DNA from: JANMMJ01 sp031373255
GTDB taxonomy: Bacteria > Pseudomonadota > Alphaproteobacteria > Rhizobiales > Aestuariivirgaceae
Length of the DNA: 64,000 nt
NCBI GenBank assembly: GCA_031373255.1
Contig: JANMMJ010000246.1
Span: 4,357 to 68,356, forward strand
Reading direction: 5' to 3'
Shown: positions 27,046-37,836 of the stretch, one piece after another
Layout of the letters: each line of letters starts with the position of its first letter
Numbering within the stretch: the stretch's first letter is position 1
The notes under the pieces: generated by a model
Told to the model about the DNA's origin: nothing
The model's database searches: none
What the model saw: the letters and a program-made list of their open reading frames with translations, nothing else
Made by a program: the position numbers and the translations under genes

Positions 27046-27798
27046 ATGTCTGGTGCCGTCTATCCCAGCCTCAAGGGCAGGACTGTGTTTATTACCGGAG
27101 GCGCCATGGGGATTGGCGAGGGCTTTGTCGAGGCCTTTCATGCCCAGGGCAGCAAGGTGGCCTTTGTCGATCTGGCCGATGATCGCGCGAAAGCGCTGAT
27201 CAAGCGCTTGGGCGGCGGTATCTGGTATCGGCATTGCGATGTGACCGGCACTGCCGCACTTCAGGACGCCGTTCGCGCCGCCGGGGCTGAAGTCGGTCCC
27301 ATCACCGTGCTTGTCAACAATGCTGCGCACGACGAACGTCACAAGCTTGAGGATATGACGCCCGAATACTGGGATAATCGCATCGCCGTGAACCTCAAGC
27401 ACCAGTTTTTTGCCGCTCAGGCTGTGGCGCCGATGATGAAGCAGGCTGGCGGTGGATCGATCATCAATCTTGGCTCGACCTCATGGAAGCTCGGAATTGG
27501 TGGCATGGCGGCGTACACCGCGGCGAAATCCGGAGTGTCCGGGCTATCACGTTCGCTCGCTCGGGACCTGGGCCAGTTCAATATCAGGGTCAACATGCTG
27601 CTGCCGGGCTGGGTTCTGACTGAGCGCCAGATAAAACTCTGGCTGACACCCGAGGCTGACAAGCAGCGTGTCGAAGGCCAATGCCTTGATATAAGGCTGC
27701 AGCCCCATCACATCGCCAGCATGGCCTTGTTTCTGGCGAGCGATGATTCTGCCGCCTGCAGCAATCAGGAATTTGTTGTGGATGGCGGCTGGATCTAG
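27046..27798 (+). CDS. SDR-family sugar 1-dehydrogenase (D-xylose/L-arabinose/D-galactose type)
   Basis: A 250-residue NAD(P)-dependent short-chain dehydrogenase. Motifs: ITGGAMGIGEG (cofactor), NNAAHDERHKLED, the catalytic Ser in NLGSTSWK and YTAAK (Tyr and Lys). The N-terminal YPSLKGRTVFITGG and the DERHKL segment strongly recall the D-xylose 1-dehydrogenase of Caulobacter. With dgoK and a sugar-acid dehydratase beside it, oxidation of an aldose to its lactone is likely; which sugar is not fixed by sequence. Its TAG stop lies in a CTAG that also provides the stop of galM. Confidence 0.88.
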   Translation: MSGAVYPSLKGRTVFITGGAMGIGEGFVEAFHAQGSKVAFVDLADDRAKALIKRLGGGIWYRHCDVTGTAALQDAVRAAGAEVGPITVLVNNAAHDERHKLEDMTPEYWDNRIAVNLKHQFFAAQAVAPMMKQAGGGSIINLGSTSWKLGIGGMAAYTAAKSGVSGLSRSLARDLGQFNIRVNMLLPGWVLTERQIKLWLTPEADKQRVEGQCLDIRLQPHHIASMALFLASDDSAACSNQEFVVDGGWI

Positions 27799-28730
27799 AC
27801 GCCAAACCGCCATTCGCTGCGATGCCGATACACTTCGCCGGGCCGCAGGACCGATGACGGAAAGTTTGGGTGATTTGGCGCATCCGGAAAATTCTGCGGC
27901 TCAATCGCCAGCGAACAGTGCTGAAAAAGCGGACCGTATTTGCCTTTCATCGCCTCCGACCAGTGATTGGCGGTGTAAAACTGCATGGAGCATTCCGTGG
28001 TGTGAACCTCCATGGTGCGGCCGGAGGACGGATCGCGCATCCGGCAGGCCCGTTTCATCTCTCCACGTTTCCCGTAGAGGCAAAACGTATTGTCGTAAGG
28101 CTCCGTGACTTTTCTTTTGCGGCGGAAATCCCAACGCGTATCTCCAACCGGCGCGATTTCACCTGTCGGAAGTAGCCGGTCGTTTAGTGGCAGGTAGTGA
28201 TCCGCGTCGATTTCAATTTCATGATCGAGAGCCGATCCTTCTCCTGCGAGGTTCCAATAGGCATGGTTTGTGAGATTGACCACTGTCGGCTTGGACGTGC
28301 GGGCTTCGAAATCGAGTGACAAATTATTGCCGTCAAGACTGTAGGTTGCCGTCACATCCAGATCGCCCGGAAAACCCTGATCGCCATCCGGAGAATGGAT
28401 AGTGAAAGTCACGGCGCTGTCGGAACTTCGGGCTTGCCACACTGAATTGCAGAAATTGACCGGACCACCATGGAGTTGGTCGCCATTGGTGGTCGGGGTG
28501 AGCCCGATTTCCCGGCCGTCGAGGAAAAATCGCGCTTTGCTGATCCTTCCTGCAAACCGCCCGGTCACAGCGCCCGCATAGACGTCGCCCGCCAGCATGT
28601 CGGCCTCCTCGGCGGCCCCTGCAACCACATCCGCCAGGCGTCCGTTTCTGTCGGGCGCCCACAGCGAAACGAGCCGTGCTCCAAAAGGCAGGAAGCTCGC
28701 TTTGAGCTTGTCGCTCTTGATCTCGATCAT
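27795..28730 (-). CDS. galM: Aldose 1-epimerase (mutarotase)
   Basis: Interconverts alpha and beta anomers of hexoses or pentoses; 311 residues. GRFAGRISKARFFLDG, QLHGGPVNF (first catalytic His region), VVNLTNHAYWNLAGE (second catalytic His) and IEPQNFPDAPNHPNFPS with its catalytic Glu define the family. The ATG overlaps the stop of the dehydratase gene upstream by one base (TGATG). It would supply the anomer used by the neighbouring sugar dehydrogenase. Confidence 0.93.
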   Translation of the reverse strand: MIEIKSDKLKASFLPFGARLVSLWAPDRNGRLADVVAGAAEEADMLAGDVYAGAVTGRFAGRISKARFFLDGREIGLTPTTNGDQLHGGPVNFCNSVWQARSSDSAVTFTIHSPDGDQGFPGDLDVTATYSLDGNNLSLDFEARTSKPTVVNLTNHAYWNLAGEGSALDHEIEIDADHYLPLNDRLLPTGEIAPVGDTRWDFRRKRKVTEPYDNTFCLYGKRGEMKRACRMRDPSSGRTMEVHTTECSMQFYTANHWSEAMKGKYGPLFQHCSLAIEPQNFPDAPNHPNFPSSVLRPGEVYRHRSEWRFGV

Positions 28731-30529
28731 CAGTGATTGTCGCGCGGAATCCCTTTGGTCTTGGCAATGCGCTGGAATTTAACGGCGCCCTTCATCACCA
28801 TGCCTTGGGCAAGTTGATCGACATTGGCACGGAAAATTTCCTGCCATGGCGTCTGACTTTCGGGCACCTTGTAACCGCCGGAGGCCTCAAGTTCCGCTTT
28901 GCGTTTGGCGATCTCCTCCTTGGAGATTAGCATGTCGCAGATGCCTTTGTTGAGGTCGATCCGCACCCGGTCGCCGTTCTTCAGGATGGCAAGTCCGCCG
29001 CCTGCTGCCGCTTCCGGTGACGCATTGAGGATCGAAGGCGAACCTGACGTTCCCGACTGGCGCCCGTCGCCGACACAGGGCAGCGATCTGATGCCTTTTT
29101 CCAAAAGCTGCGTTGGTGCCCGCATGTTGACCACTTCGGCTGCACCAGGATAGCCGAGTGGTCCGGTTCCGCGCATGAACAGGATGGTATTCTCGTCGAT
29201 CCCCAGCTTCGCGTTGTCGATATTGGCGTGATAATCCTCCGGCCCGTCGAACACGATGGCTTTAGCCTCGAAGGCATTGGGATCCTTCGGATTGGATAGA
29301 TAGCGCTTGCGGAACTCTTCCGAGATGACCGAGGTCTTCATGATGGCAGAATCGAAAAGATTGCCTTTCAGCATCTTGAATCCCGCGTGACTCATCATGG
29401 GTTTGTCGTATTCCTTGATGACATTGCGATCCCATGAGAATTTGCCCTTGCAATTCTGGCCGATAGTCTTGCCATTGGCAGTAATTGCGTCTTCGTGGAT
29501 CTTGCCGGCTTTGATCAGTTCGGCGACGACGGCGGGAACGCCGCCCGCCCGGTGATAATCTTCGCCCAGATACTCGCCTGCCGGCTGCAGATTGACCAGC
29601 AGGGGCACATCGAGGCCGTACTTCTCCCAGTCCTCGACTTCGAGCGAGACGCCGATATGGCGCGCAATGGCATTGAGATGGTTTGGCGCATTGGTCGATC
29701 CGCCGATTGCTGAATTGACGGCAATGGCATTTTCGAAAGCCTTGCGGGTCATGATCTTGGAGGGGGTTAGATCCTCGCTTACCATTTCCACGATGCGGCG
29801 GCCGGTTTCATAGGCCATTTGACCCCGCTCGCGGTAGGGCGCAGGGATTGCAGCGTTGCCGGGAAGTGACATGCCGAGCGCTTCGGCCAGCGAGTTCATC
29901 GTCGTCGCCGTGCCCATGGTATTGCAGAAGCCGGTTGATGGTGCGGAGCTGGCGACCAGTTCGACAAAGCCTTCATAGTCGATCTCGCCGGTGGCAAGCT
30001 TCTCGCGCGCCATCCACACGATGGTGCCCGAACCTGTGCGCTGCCCCTTGTACCATCCATTCAGCATCGGGCCGGAGGAAAGCGCAATGGCTGGAATGTC
30101 GACCGTTGCCGCCGCCATCAAACAGGCGGGCGTAGTCTTGTCGCACCCAATCGTGAGCACGACGCCGTCAATCGGATAGCCGTAGAGTACCTCGACAAGA
30201 GAGAGGTAAGACAAATTACGATCAAGTGACGCCGTCGGCCGTTTGCCGGTTTCCTGGATTGGATGCACTGGAAATTCGAAAGGGACGCCCCCCGCTGCGG
30301 TGATGCCGTCGCGCACCCGCTTGACCCATTCGACATGCGCGCGATTGCACGGAGAAAGGTCCGATCCCGTCTGCGCAATGCCGATGATCGGCTTGCCGCC
30401 TTGTAGCTCACCCCGCGTAAAACCATAGTTCAGATAACGCTCCAGGTAGAGCGCTGTCATGTCGGCATTCGATGGATTGTCGAACCAGTTTTGCGAACGG
30501 AGTTTCAATGGTTTCTGCTTCTCGGACAT
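28730..30529 (-). CDS. IlvD/Edd-family sugar-acid dehydratase (xylonate/arabonate/galactonate type)
   Basis: A 599-residue [Fe-S] dehydratase. Cysteine-containing family motifs are GSDLSPCNRAHVEWV, LTIGCDKTTPACLMAA and STGFCNTMGTATTMNSLAE; IGGSTNAPNHLNAIARH and VGDGRQSGTSGSPSILN follow. Overall it resembles Caulobacter D-xylonate dehydratase and L-arabonate dehydratase more than amino-acid IlvD. The ATG at 30529 has GGGAG 6 nt upstream. Coupled to galM and near the sugar 1-dehydrogenase, it would make a 2-keto-3-deoxy sugar acid that DgoK could phosphorylate. Confidence 0.9.
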   Translation of the reverse strand: MSEKQKPLKLRSQNWFDNPSNADMTALYLERYLNYGFTRGELQGGKPIIGIAQTGSDLSPCNRAHVEWVKRVRDGITAAGGVPFEFPVHPIQETGKRPTASLDRNLSYLSLVEVLYGYPIDGVVLTIGCDKTTPACLMAAATVDIPAIALSSGPMLNGWYKGQRTGSGTIVWMAREKLATGEIDYEGFVELVASSAPSTGFCNTMGTATTMNSLAEALGMSLPGNAAIPAPYRERGQMAYETGRRIVEMVSEDLTPSKIMTRKAFENAIAVNSAIGGSTNAPNHLNAIARHIGVSLEVEDWEKYGLDVPLLVNLQPAGEYLGEDYHRAGGVPAVVAELIKAGKIHEDAITANGKTIGQNCKGKFSWDRNVIKEYDKPMMSHAGFKMLKGNLFDSAIMKTSVISEEFRKRYLSNPKDPNAFEAKAIVFDGPEDYHANIDNAKLGIDENTILFMRGTGPLGYPGAAEVVNMRAPTQLLEKGIRSLPCVGDGRQSGTSGSPSILNASPEAAAGGGLAILKNGDRVRIDLNKGICDMLISKEEIAKRKAELEASGGYKVPESQTPWQEIFRANVDQLAQGMVMKGAVKFQRIAKTKGIPRDNH

Positions 30530-30707
30530 GGCGTTCTCCCTCAATTGTCATACTAATAAAGCCATTGCGTGAGAACGTCCATGCCCGGAAATTGGGCACA
30601 TAGCTTTTCCCCTGTCTGATTTTGGAATGGCAGATTGATGGTTATGGCGGAATGGAACTTCATCGAATAAACCGCAAGCCCGCCACCGCTTCGATGGCAG
30701 GATGTGA

Positions 30708-31388
30708 TCAGGACGTGTCTTCATAGAGCGCATCGCGGGCCAGCCCATGGCACTCGCGCAGCACAAAGTCGATTTCTTCTATGGCCTCCTTGCGATGGCC
30801 GGGCGGGGGGCCGGGGCGGAACGGCGACAAGAAGGTGGGTTTCTGCATCCGGTCGCGCCGGGCTTTCCAGCGCGCCAGACGCCTGGCCTGCCGCGGCAGG
30901 TTGTCGAGCGCCATCCTGACTGCGGCGAGACGGCGGCCGAGGCGAGCAGCGTCGACAGAGTCATCCGGATCTGGGAGGATAGGGCTCTCAACCGGCCGGG
31001 GCTGAAACAAAGGGATGAGCGGACTGTCGGCAAAGACGTGAATGCGCGGAATAACCGTGGCGGCACGCTTTCGGCTGTTGCGGCTGAACCGCTGGCGTGT
31101 GTCGAAGAGCTGAAACGCGATCTGTCCGCCGCCCTTTCCGGTGAGAACAAGCCCCTTGGGCATTGGGCGGACGGGTGGGGGTTTGACCTTGAGCCCGCGC
31201 GCCGCGATGGCAATCAGGCGGCGCAAGGCCGATTCGGTTGGAAGCAACATCCGCGACACCGCATGGTAGAGAGACGGTGGAAGCCGTTCCACCATGGCGC
31301 CACTTCCCATTTCCACCATGGCGATGAGCATCGCGACGATGCGAATGAGTGCTGCCTGGTTGCGCTCGATGACCTTGGGCCAGTCCAT
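30708..31388 (-). CDS. Hypothetical protein, putative SOS-regulated membrane-anchored family, copy 1
   Basis: A 226-residue protein with no family that I recognise, paralogous to the gene at 58750-59430 and of identical length. It starts MDWPKVIERN, then has a hydrophobic stretch (AALIRIVAMLIAMVEMGSG, residues 12-30) that may be a membrane anchor. Shared motifs follow: MLLPTESALRRLIAIAARGL, KVKPPP, IPRIHVF, NLPRQARRLARWKARR and, near the end, RPGPPPGHR and VLRECHGLA. The C-terminal two thirds are strongly basic. A perfect alphaproteobacterial LexA box lies 34 nt before its ATG, with TTGACA just upstream. It is a single-gene unit on the minus strand, downstream of lepA. Confidence 0.8.
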   Translation of the reverse strand: MDWPKVIERNQAALIRIVAMLIAMVEMGSGAMVERLPPSLYHAVSRMLLPTESALRRLIAIAARGLKVKPPPVRPMPKGLVLTGKGGGQIAFQLFDTRQRFSRNSRKRAATVIPRIHVFADSPLIPLFQPRPVESPILPDPDDSVDAARLGRRLAAVRMALDNLPRQARRLARWKARRDRMQKPTFLSPFRPGPPPGHRKEAIEEIDFVLRECHGLARDALYEDTS

Positions 31389-31421
31389 GTGTCTTGTAAA
31401 AGTCCTCTTCTTGCTCAGCTA

Positions 31422-31436
31422 GAACATAAAGAGAAC
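31422..31436 (-). promoter_or_regulatory. LexA (SOS) box, GTTC-N7-GTTC
   Basis: On the minus strand the sequence reads GTTCTCTTTATGTTC, an exact match to the alphaproteobacterial LexA consensus GTTC-N7-GTTC. A TTGACA -35 box (31440-31445) lies four bases upstream, so LexA bound here would block the promoter of the hypothetical gene at 30708-31388. The same box precedes its paralogue at 59 kb. Confidence 0.8.
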
Positions 31437-31474
31437 AAATGTCAAGAGACGTTCAAGCCGGAAACCCGACTCGC

Positions 31475-33295
<1,821 letters not shown>

Positions 33296-33358
33296 CACCC
33301 CGGCAGGGCGTCAAGTTGAAGCCTCGCTGGATAATCCGATCTGGATGCTTTACCGTAG

Positions 33359-33375
33359 TTTGGAATGATTCTAAG
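33359..33375 (+). promoter_or_regulatory. Irr-type iron control element upstream of mbfA
   Basis: TTTGGAATGATTCTAAG matches the rhizobial Irr-box/ICE form TTTAGAA-N3-TTCTAAA at all but two positions. It lies 25 nt before the start of mbfA, a known target of Irr repression in rhizobia. Expression would be off when iron is scarce and on when it is abundant. Confidence 0.75.
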
Positions 33376-33400
33376 ATGAGTTTTGAAAGGGGAGTTCTGG

Positions 33401-34357
33401 TTGAAAGCCTTCTCGGACCTGACCGAACAGGAAATTCTGGCACTCGCCATTTCGAGCGAGGATGACGATGCGCGCACTTATGCCACTTTTGCCCATCAGT
33501 TGCGTGAAAAATTTCCTGCTTCCGCCAATGTGTTTGTTGAGATGGCCGAAGAAGAACACGAGCATCGCCGCCGCCTGACCGAAGCCTATCAGCACAAGTT
33601 TGGCGATTTCATTCCGCTCATTCGCCGCAACGACGTTTCGGGCTTCGTCAAGCACAAGCCGGTGTGGCTCATGAAAACCATGAACCTGGAAGCGATGCGC
33701 CAGCGCGCCGAAGTCATGGAACTCGAGAATCTCCGGTTTTATCGGCGCTCCGCCGAACGAAGCCCGGATCCAGCGGTGAAGCAGTTATTGCTCGATCTCG
33801 CGGATGCCGAAGAGGGCCATTCCTCACTCGCTGACAAACTCGGCCTCAAACACCTGACGCCCGATGCAAAACTGGAGGAGCATGAAGCCAAGCAGAAGCT
33901 CTTCCTGTTGCAGGTCGTGCAGCCGGGATTGGTCGGCCTTATGGACGGCTCGGTGTCGACTCTTGCGCCATTGTTCGCGGCCGCTTTCGCGACAGGCAAC
34001 ACGTGGGAGACTTTCCTTGTTGGTCTTGCCGCTTCCCTTGGCGCCGGTATTTCGATGGGCCTTGCCGAGGGATTGTCCGATGATGGCAAACTGACCGGCC
34101 GTGGGCATCCCCTTATCCGCGGTCTTGCTGCGGGCATCATGACGGCAGTGGGCGGCTTGGGCCACGCCTTGCCTTACCTCATCCCCGACTTCAAAACCGC
34201 GACTGGCGTGGCGATCGTCATCGTGTTTTTTGAACTATGGGCCATTTCGTGGATCCGCTACCGCTATATGGATACACCGTTTCTCCGCGCCGCATTCCAG
34301 ATTGCAGTGGGTGGGTTTCTTGTCTTTCTCACCGGGATAGTAATTGGCAGTGCCTGA
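33401..34357 (+). CDS. mbfA: MbfA: ferritin-like domain fused to VIT1/CCC1 membrane domain
   Basis: An iron exporter/detoxification protein of 318 residues. The N-terminal ~165 residues form a rubrerythrin-like four-helix domain with metal-ligand Glu and His residues in SSEDDDARTYATFA, EMAEEEHEHRRRLTEAY, ELENLRFYRRSAE and DAEEGHSSLADKL. The C-terminal half is a VIT1/CCC1-type membrane domain starting VVQPGLVGLMDGSVSTLAPLFA with about five helices. The TTG at 33401 follows AAGGGGAG; a TTG at 33383 overlaps that region. An Irr-type box precedes it. Confidence 0.93.
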   Translation: MKAFSDLTEQEILALAISSEDDDARTYATFAHQLREKFPASANVFVEMAEEEHEHRRRLTEAYQHKFGDFIPLIRRNDVSGFVKHKPVWLMKTMNLEAMRQRAEVMELENLRFYRRSAERSPDPAVKQLLLDLADAEEGHSSLADKLGLKHLTPDAKLEEHEAKQKLFLLQVVQPGLVGLMDGSVSTLAPLFAAAFATGNTWETFLVGLAASLGAGISMGLAEGLSDDGKLTGRGHPLIRGLAAGIMTAVGGLGHALPYLIPDFKTATGVAIVIVFFELWAISWIRYRYMDTPFLRAAFQIAVGGFLVFLTGIVIGSA

Positions 34358-34363
34358 AGCGGC

Positions 34364-36760
34364 TCAGGCCCGCAGCTTGCCACCCGTAGCCTTCTCGACC
34401 TGACCGACAATACGCGCTGAAAGTGACTCGATTTCCTCATCTGTCAGGGTCTTTTCGCGCGGCATGATCGTCACCTCTATGGCAAGGGAAGTCTTGCCAC
34501 CTTCGAGCTTGAAGACATCGAAAACCCTAACCTCGCCGATCAGTGTCTTGTCGACACCGCGTGCCGCCTTGACCAGCTTTTCAGCTTCGACGCCGGCATC
34601 GACCACGAACGCGAAATCGCGCGTGAGAGGCATGAGGTCGGAAGCATTGAGCGCCGCGCGTGTAGCGGTCTTCGCCTTGGATCCTGGAATCTTGTTGAGC
34701 GTCACCTCGAAAGCCACGATGGGTCCCTTCACATCCATTGCCGCGACAATGCGGGGATGCAATTCGCCGAAAACGGCGAGCTTGTTTTGCGGCCCCATCT
34801 GAATGGTGCCGGATCGGCCGGGATGCAGCCATGATGGTCCGCCAGCCACGATCTGCAGAGAAGCTACGGGTGCCCCGGCCGCCTCAAGCACGGCCAGTGC
34901 ATCTGCCTTCGCATCATAGGCATCGACAGGCCGCGGCTTCTGCGACCAATGGCGCTCGCCATTCATGCCTTGCCGAACCCCTCCGGCGCGCAGCGTTTCG
35001 TCTTCCATGCGGTCACCGGCATAGGCCTGGCCGACTTCGAACAGGCCGAAATTGAAAAACCCCCGCGCCTGGTTGCGGCCAACTGCGGCTATGAGATTAG
35101 CGATCAAGGTAGGCCGCATGTCGGTCAGTTCGGATGAAATCGGATTGGCCAGAATCAGGGCAGGGTTTCTCTGTCCGCTGAAAAGCACAACTTCCTTCTC
35201 AGCGAGGAATGACCACGTCACGGCTTCGTTGAGCCCGCGAGACGCCAGCGTGCGCCGCGCCGCGATCATGCGTTTCTGCAGTGGATTAAGCACCGGCCGC
35301 GTTATTGCGTGGGCCCGATTCATCGCAACAGGCGGTATTTTGTCTAGCCCATGGATGCGGCAAATTTCTTCGACCAGGTCGGCTTCTCCCTGAACATCGG
35401 GTCGCCAGCTAGGAACCGAGCATGAGGCGCCACCAGCTGCTTCAGTGACCACAAATCCAAGCGATCGCAGGATGTTCAACTGATCCGCCCACGGAATATC
35501 GACGCCTCCCAGCGCCTTCACCCGCGTCTTTCGCAAGGTATAGCTGCGGCTGGTATTGGGTACGCTGCCGGCCGTGACCTCCTCGGACACTTCACCGCCG
35601 CAGAGATCGAGTATCATGCGCACTGCGATATCGGCCCCTGTCGGCGTGAAGGCTGGATCGACGCCGCGCTCAAACCGGTAACGCGCATCCGAATTGATGC
35701 CGAGCTTGCGGCCGGTCGTTGCCGTCCGCAAGGCATCGAAATAGGCGGATTCCAGAAACACATTGGTGGTTGCCTCGGTACAGCTCGAATGCTCACCACC
35801 GATGATTCCGGCAATCGCTTCCGGCCCCTCGGCATCGGCGATCACGGTAACGGACGGATCGAGCCGGTAAGTCTTGCCGTCGAGCGCCACGATGCTTTCG
35901 CCCTCATTGGCAAATCGCGCCCCAATGCGGCCTGTGACCTTGTCCGCATCAAAGACATGAAGTGGACGGCCGTGGCTGAAAGTGATGTAGTTGGTGATGT
36001 CGACCAGTGTCGAGATTGGCCGAAGACCGATTGCCGTGAGTCTCCGCCTCAGCCATTCGGGCGACGTGCCATTTTTCACTCCACGGAAATAGCGCCCGAC
36101 AAACAGCGGACACGGCTTGGTGTCACCATCTGGAAAATCCAGTGAAACGCCGATGGGCGATATGAAGCCGCCTTTTGGCGCAATGTGATCGATCGGTTTG
36201 AGCCTGCCGAGTCCCTTGGCGGCCAGATCGCGCGCAATGCCATAGACGCCGAGCGCATCGGGACGGTTTGCCGTGACCTTCACATAGATCATCGGATCAT
36301 CGAGCCCGAGAGCCACTGCTGCCGGCGTGCCGATTGGCCATTCTTCGGAGACCTCGATGATGCCGTTGTGCTCGTCGGAGATCAGCAATTCGCGCTCCGA
36401 ACACAGCATCCCCTGGCTTTCCTGGCCACGGATCACGCCCTTCTCGAGTGTGATCTTCGTGCCGGGAATGTAAGCGCCGGGAAGGGCGATGATGCCTTTC
36501 ATGCCGGTGCGGGCATTGGGAGCCCCGCACACGACCTGAACAGTGCCTTCATCGGTTTCTACAACGCAAAGCCGCAGCTTGTCGGCATTGGGATGCTTGT
36601 CGGCCTTCTGCACAAAGGCCACTTTGAATGGCGCCAGCGCCTTCGCAGCGTCATGAACTTCTTCAACTTCAAGACCGACCCCAATCAGCCCTTCAACGAT
36701 CTCATCGATGGTGGCCGAGGTTTCGAGAAAATCCTTGAGCCAGGAAAAAGTGAATTTCAC
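34364..36760 (-). CDS. pheT: Phenylalanyl-tRNA synthetase beta subunit
   Basis: The 798-residue beta chain of the alpha2-beta2 PheRS, which binds tRNA-Phe and carries editing. Domains in order: N-terminal tRNA-binding EMAP-like domain (FVQKADKHPNADKLRLCVVET), B3/B4 editing region (VTANRPDALGVYGIARDLAA), B5 domain (SDARYRFERGVDPAF onward) and the C-terminal ferredoxin-fold anticodon domain (LMPLTRDFAFVVDAGVEAE). The GTG start overlaps the pheS stop (GTGA) and is preceded by GGGAGGT. Confidence 0.97.
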   Translation of the reverse strand: MKFTFSWLKDFLETSATIDEIVEGLIGVGLEVEEVHDAAKALAPFKVAFVQKADKHPNADKLRLCVVETDEGTVQVVCGAPNARTGMKGIIALPGAYIPGTKITLEKGVIRGQESQGMLCSERELLISDEHNGIIEVSEEWPIGTPAAVALGLDDPMIYVKVTANRPDALGVYGIARDLAAKGLGRLKPIDHIAPKGGFISPIGVSLDFPDGDTKPCPLFVGRYFRGVKNGTSPEWLRRRLTAIGLRPISTLVDITNYITFSHGRPLHVFDADKVTGRIGARFANEGESIVALDGKTYRLDPSVTVIADAEGPEAIAGIIGGEHSSCTEATTNVFLESAYFDALRTATTGRKLGINSDARYRFERGVDPAFTPTGADIAVRMILDLCGGEVSEEVTAGSVPNTSRSYTLRKTRVKALGGVDIPWADQLNILRSLGFVVTEAAGGASCSVPSWRPDVQGEADLVEEICRIHGLDKIPPVAMNRAHAITRPVLNPLQKRMIAARRTLASRGLNEAVTWSFLAEKEVVLFSGQRNPALILANPISSELTDMRPTLIANLIAAVGRNQARGFFNFGLFEVGQAYAGDRMEDETLRAGGVRQGMNGERHWSQKPRPVDAYDAKADALAVLEAAGAPVASLQIVAGGPSWLHPGRSGTIQMGPQNKLAVFGELHPRIVAAMDVKGPIVAFEVTLNKIPGSKAKTATRAALNASDLMPLTRDFAFVVDAGVEAEKLVKAARGVDKTLIGEVRVFDVFKLEGGKTSLAIEVTIMPREKTLTDEEIESLSARIVGQVEKATGGKLRA

Positions 36761-37827
36761 GACAGACCTCCCGGCAACGTCGGTACCTGCAGGGCACGGA
36801 AGCCGTAATGACGGAGCCACCTCAGATCGGCCTCGAAGAAGGCACGCAGATCCGGAATGCCGTATTTGAGCATGGCAATGCGGTCGAGCCCCATCCCGAA
36901 GGCAAATCCCTGATACTTGTCCGGGTCAAGACCGCCATGGCGGATCACATTGGGATGCACCATTCCGGAGCCCAGGATTTCCAGCCATGAATTGCCAACA
37001 CCGATCTTCACCTGACCGCCTTCCCAGGAGCAGTTGATGTCGACTTCCATGGATGGCTCGGTGAACGGGAAGTGCGAGGCGCGGAACCGCATTCTTACAT
37101 CGTCGACTTCGAAGAACGCCTTGCAGAATTCCGCGAGCGCCCATTTGAGATGCCCCATGTGTGTGACCTCGTCGATGACGAGACCCTCGATCTGGTGAAA
37201 CATCGGTGTGTGCGTCATGTCGGAATCGCAGCGGAACGTGCGCCCCGGCGCAATGATGCGGATAGGCGGCTTCGACGTTAGCATCGTGCGGATTTGCACG
37301 GGCGAGGTGTGCGTGCGCAGCACCATGCGGGAGCCATCTTCACGCTCGTTGAAATAGAATGTGTCATGTTCCTGCCGGGCCGGATGCTCGGGCGGCATGT
37401 TCAGTGCGGTGAAGTTGTGGAAATCATCTTCGATATGCGGACCCTCGGCCACCGAAAACCCGAGATCGCCCCAGATCTGCACGACCTCTTCCCAAACTTG
37501 GCTGACCGGATGAATGCTGCCCTGCCGCTCCGGGCGAACGGGGAGCGTGACGTCAATGGTTTCGGAAGCAAGCCTGGCACCAAGCGCCGATTCCTGAAGC
37601 ATTACCTTTCGCGCAGCAATTGCATCCGTCACCTTGTCTTTGATGACATTCAGCGCAGCGCCGGCAATTTTGCGCTCTTCGGGCGCCGTACTGCCGAGTG
37701 CCTTCATCTTCTCCGACAGCGAACCTTTCTTGCCGAGCGCGCCGACGCGAATGGCCTCTAGCGCCGCCTCGTCGCTGGCCTTGGCGATCTGCTCCAAAAG
37801 TTCTGTTTCGAAAGCCACTGGGCTCAT
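36757..37827 (-). CDS. pheS: Phenylalanyl-tRNA synthetase alpha subunit
   Basis: The catalytic alpha chain, 356 residues. An N-terminal coiled coil (ELLEQIAKASDEAALEAIRV) is followed by class II motif 2 (FRCDSDMTHTPMFHQIEGL) and motif 3 (FGMGLDRIAMLKYGIPDLR). The ATG at 37827 has GAGG 6 nt upstream. Between rplT and this start lies a strong hairpin followed by a T-run, so expression may be partly attenuated. Confidence 0.97.
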   Translation of the reverse strand: MSPVAFETELLEQIAKASDEAALEAIRVGALGKKGSLSEKMKALGSTAPEERKIAGAALNVIKDKVTDAIAARKVMLQESALGARLASETIDVTLPVRPERQGSIHPVSQVWEEVVQIWGDLGFSVAEGPHIEDDFHNFTALNMPPEHPARQEHDTFYFNEREDGSRMVLRTHTSPVQIRTMLTSKPPIRIIAPGRTFRCDSDMTHTPMFHQIEGLVIDEVTHMGHLKWALAEFCKAFFEVDDVRMRFRASHFPFTEPSMEVDINCSWEGGQVKIGVGNSWLEILGSGMVHPNVIRHGGLDPDKYQGFAFGMGLDRIAMLKYGIPDLRAFFEADLRWLRHYGFRALQVPTLPGGLS

Positions 37828-37836
37828 CTGGTCCTC

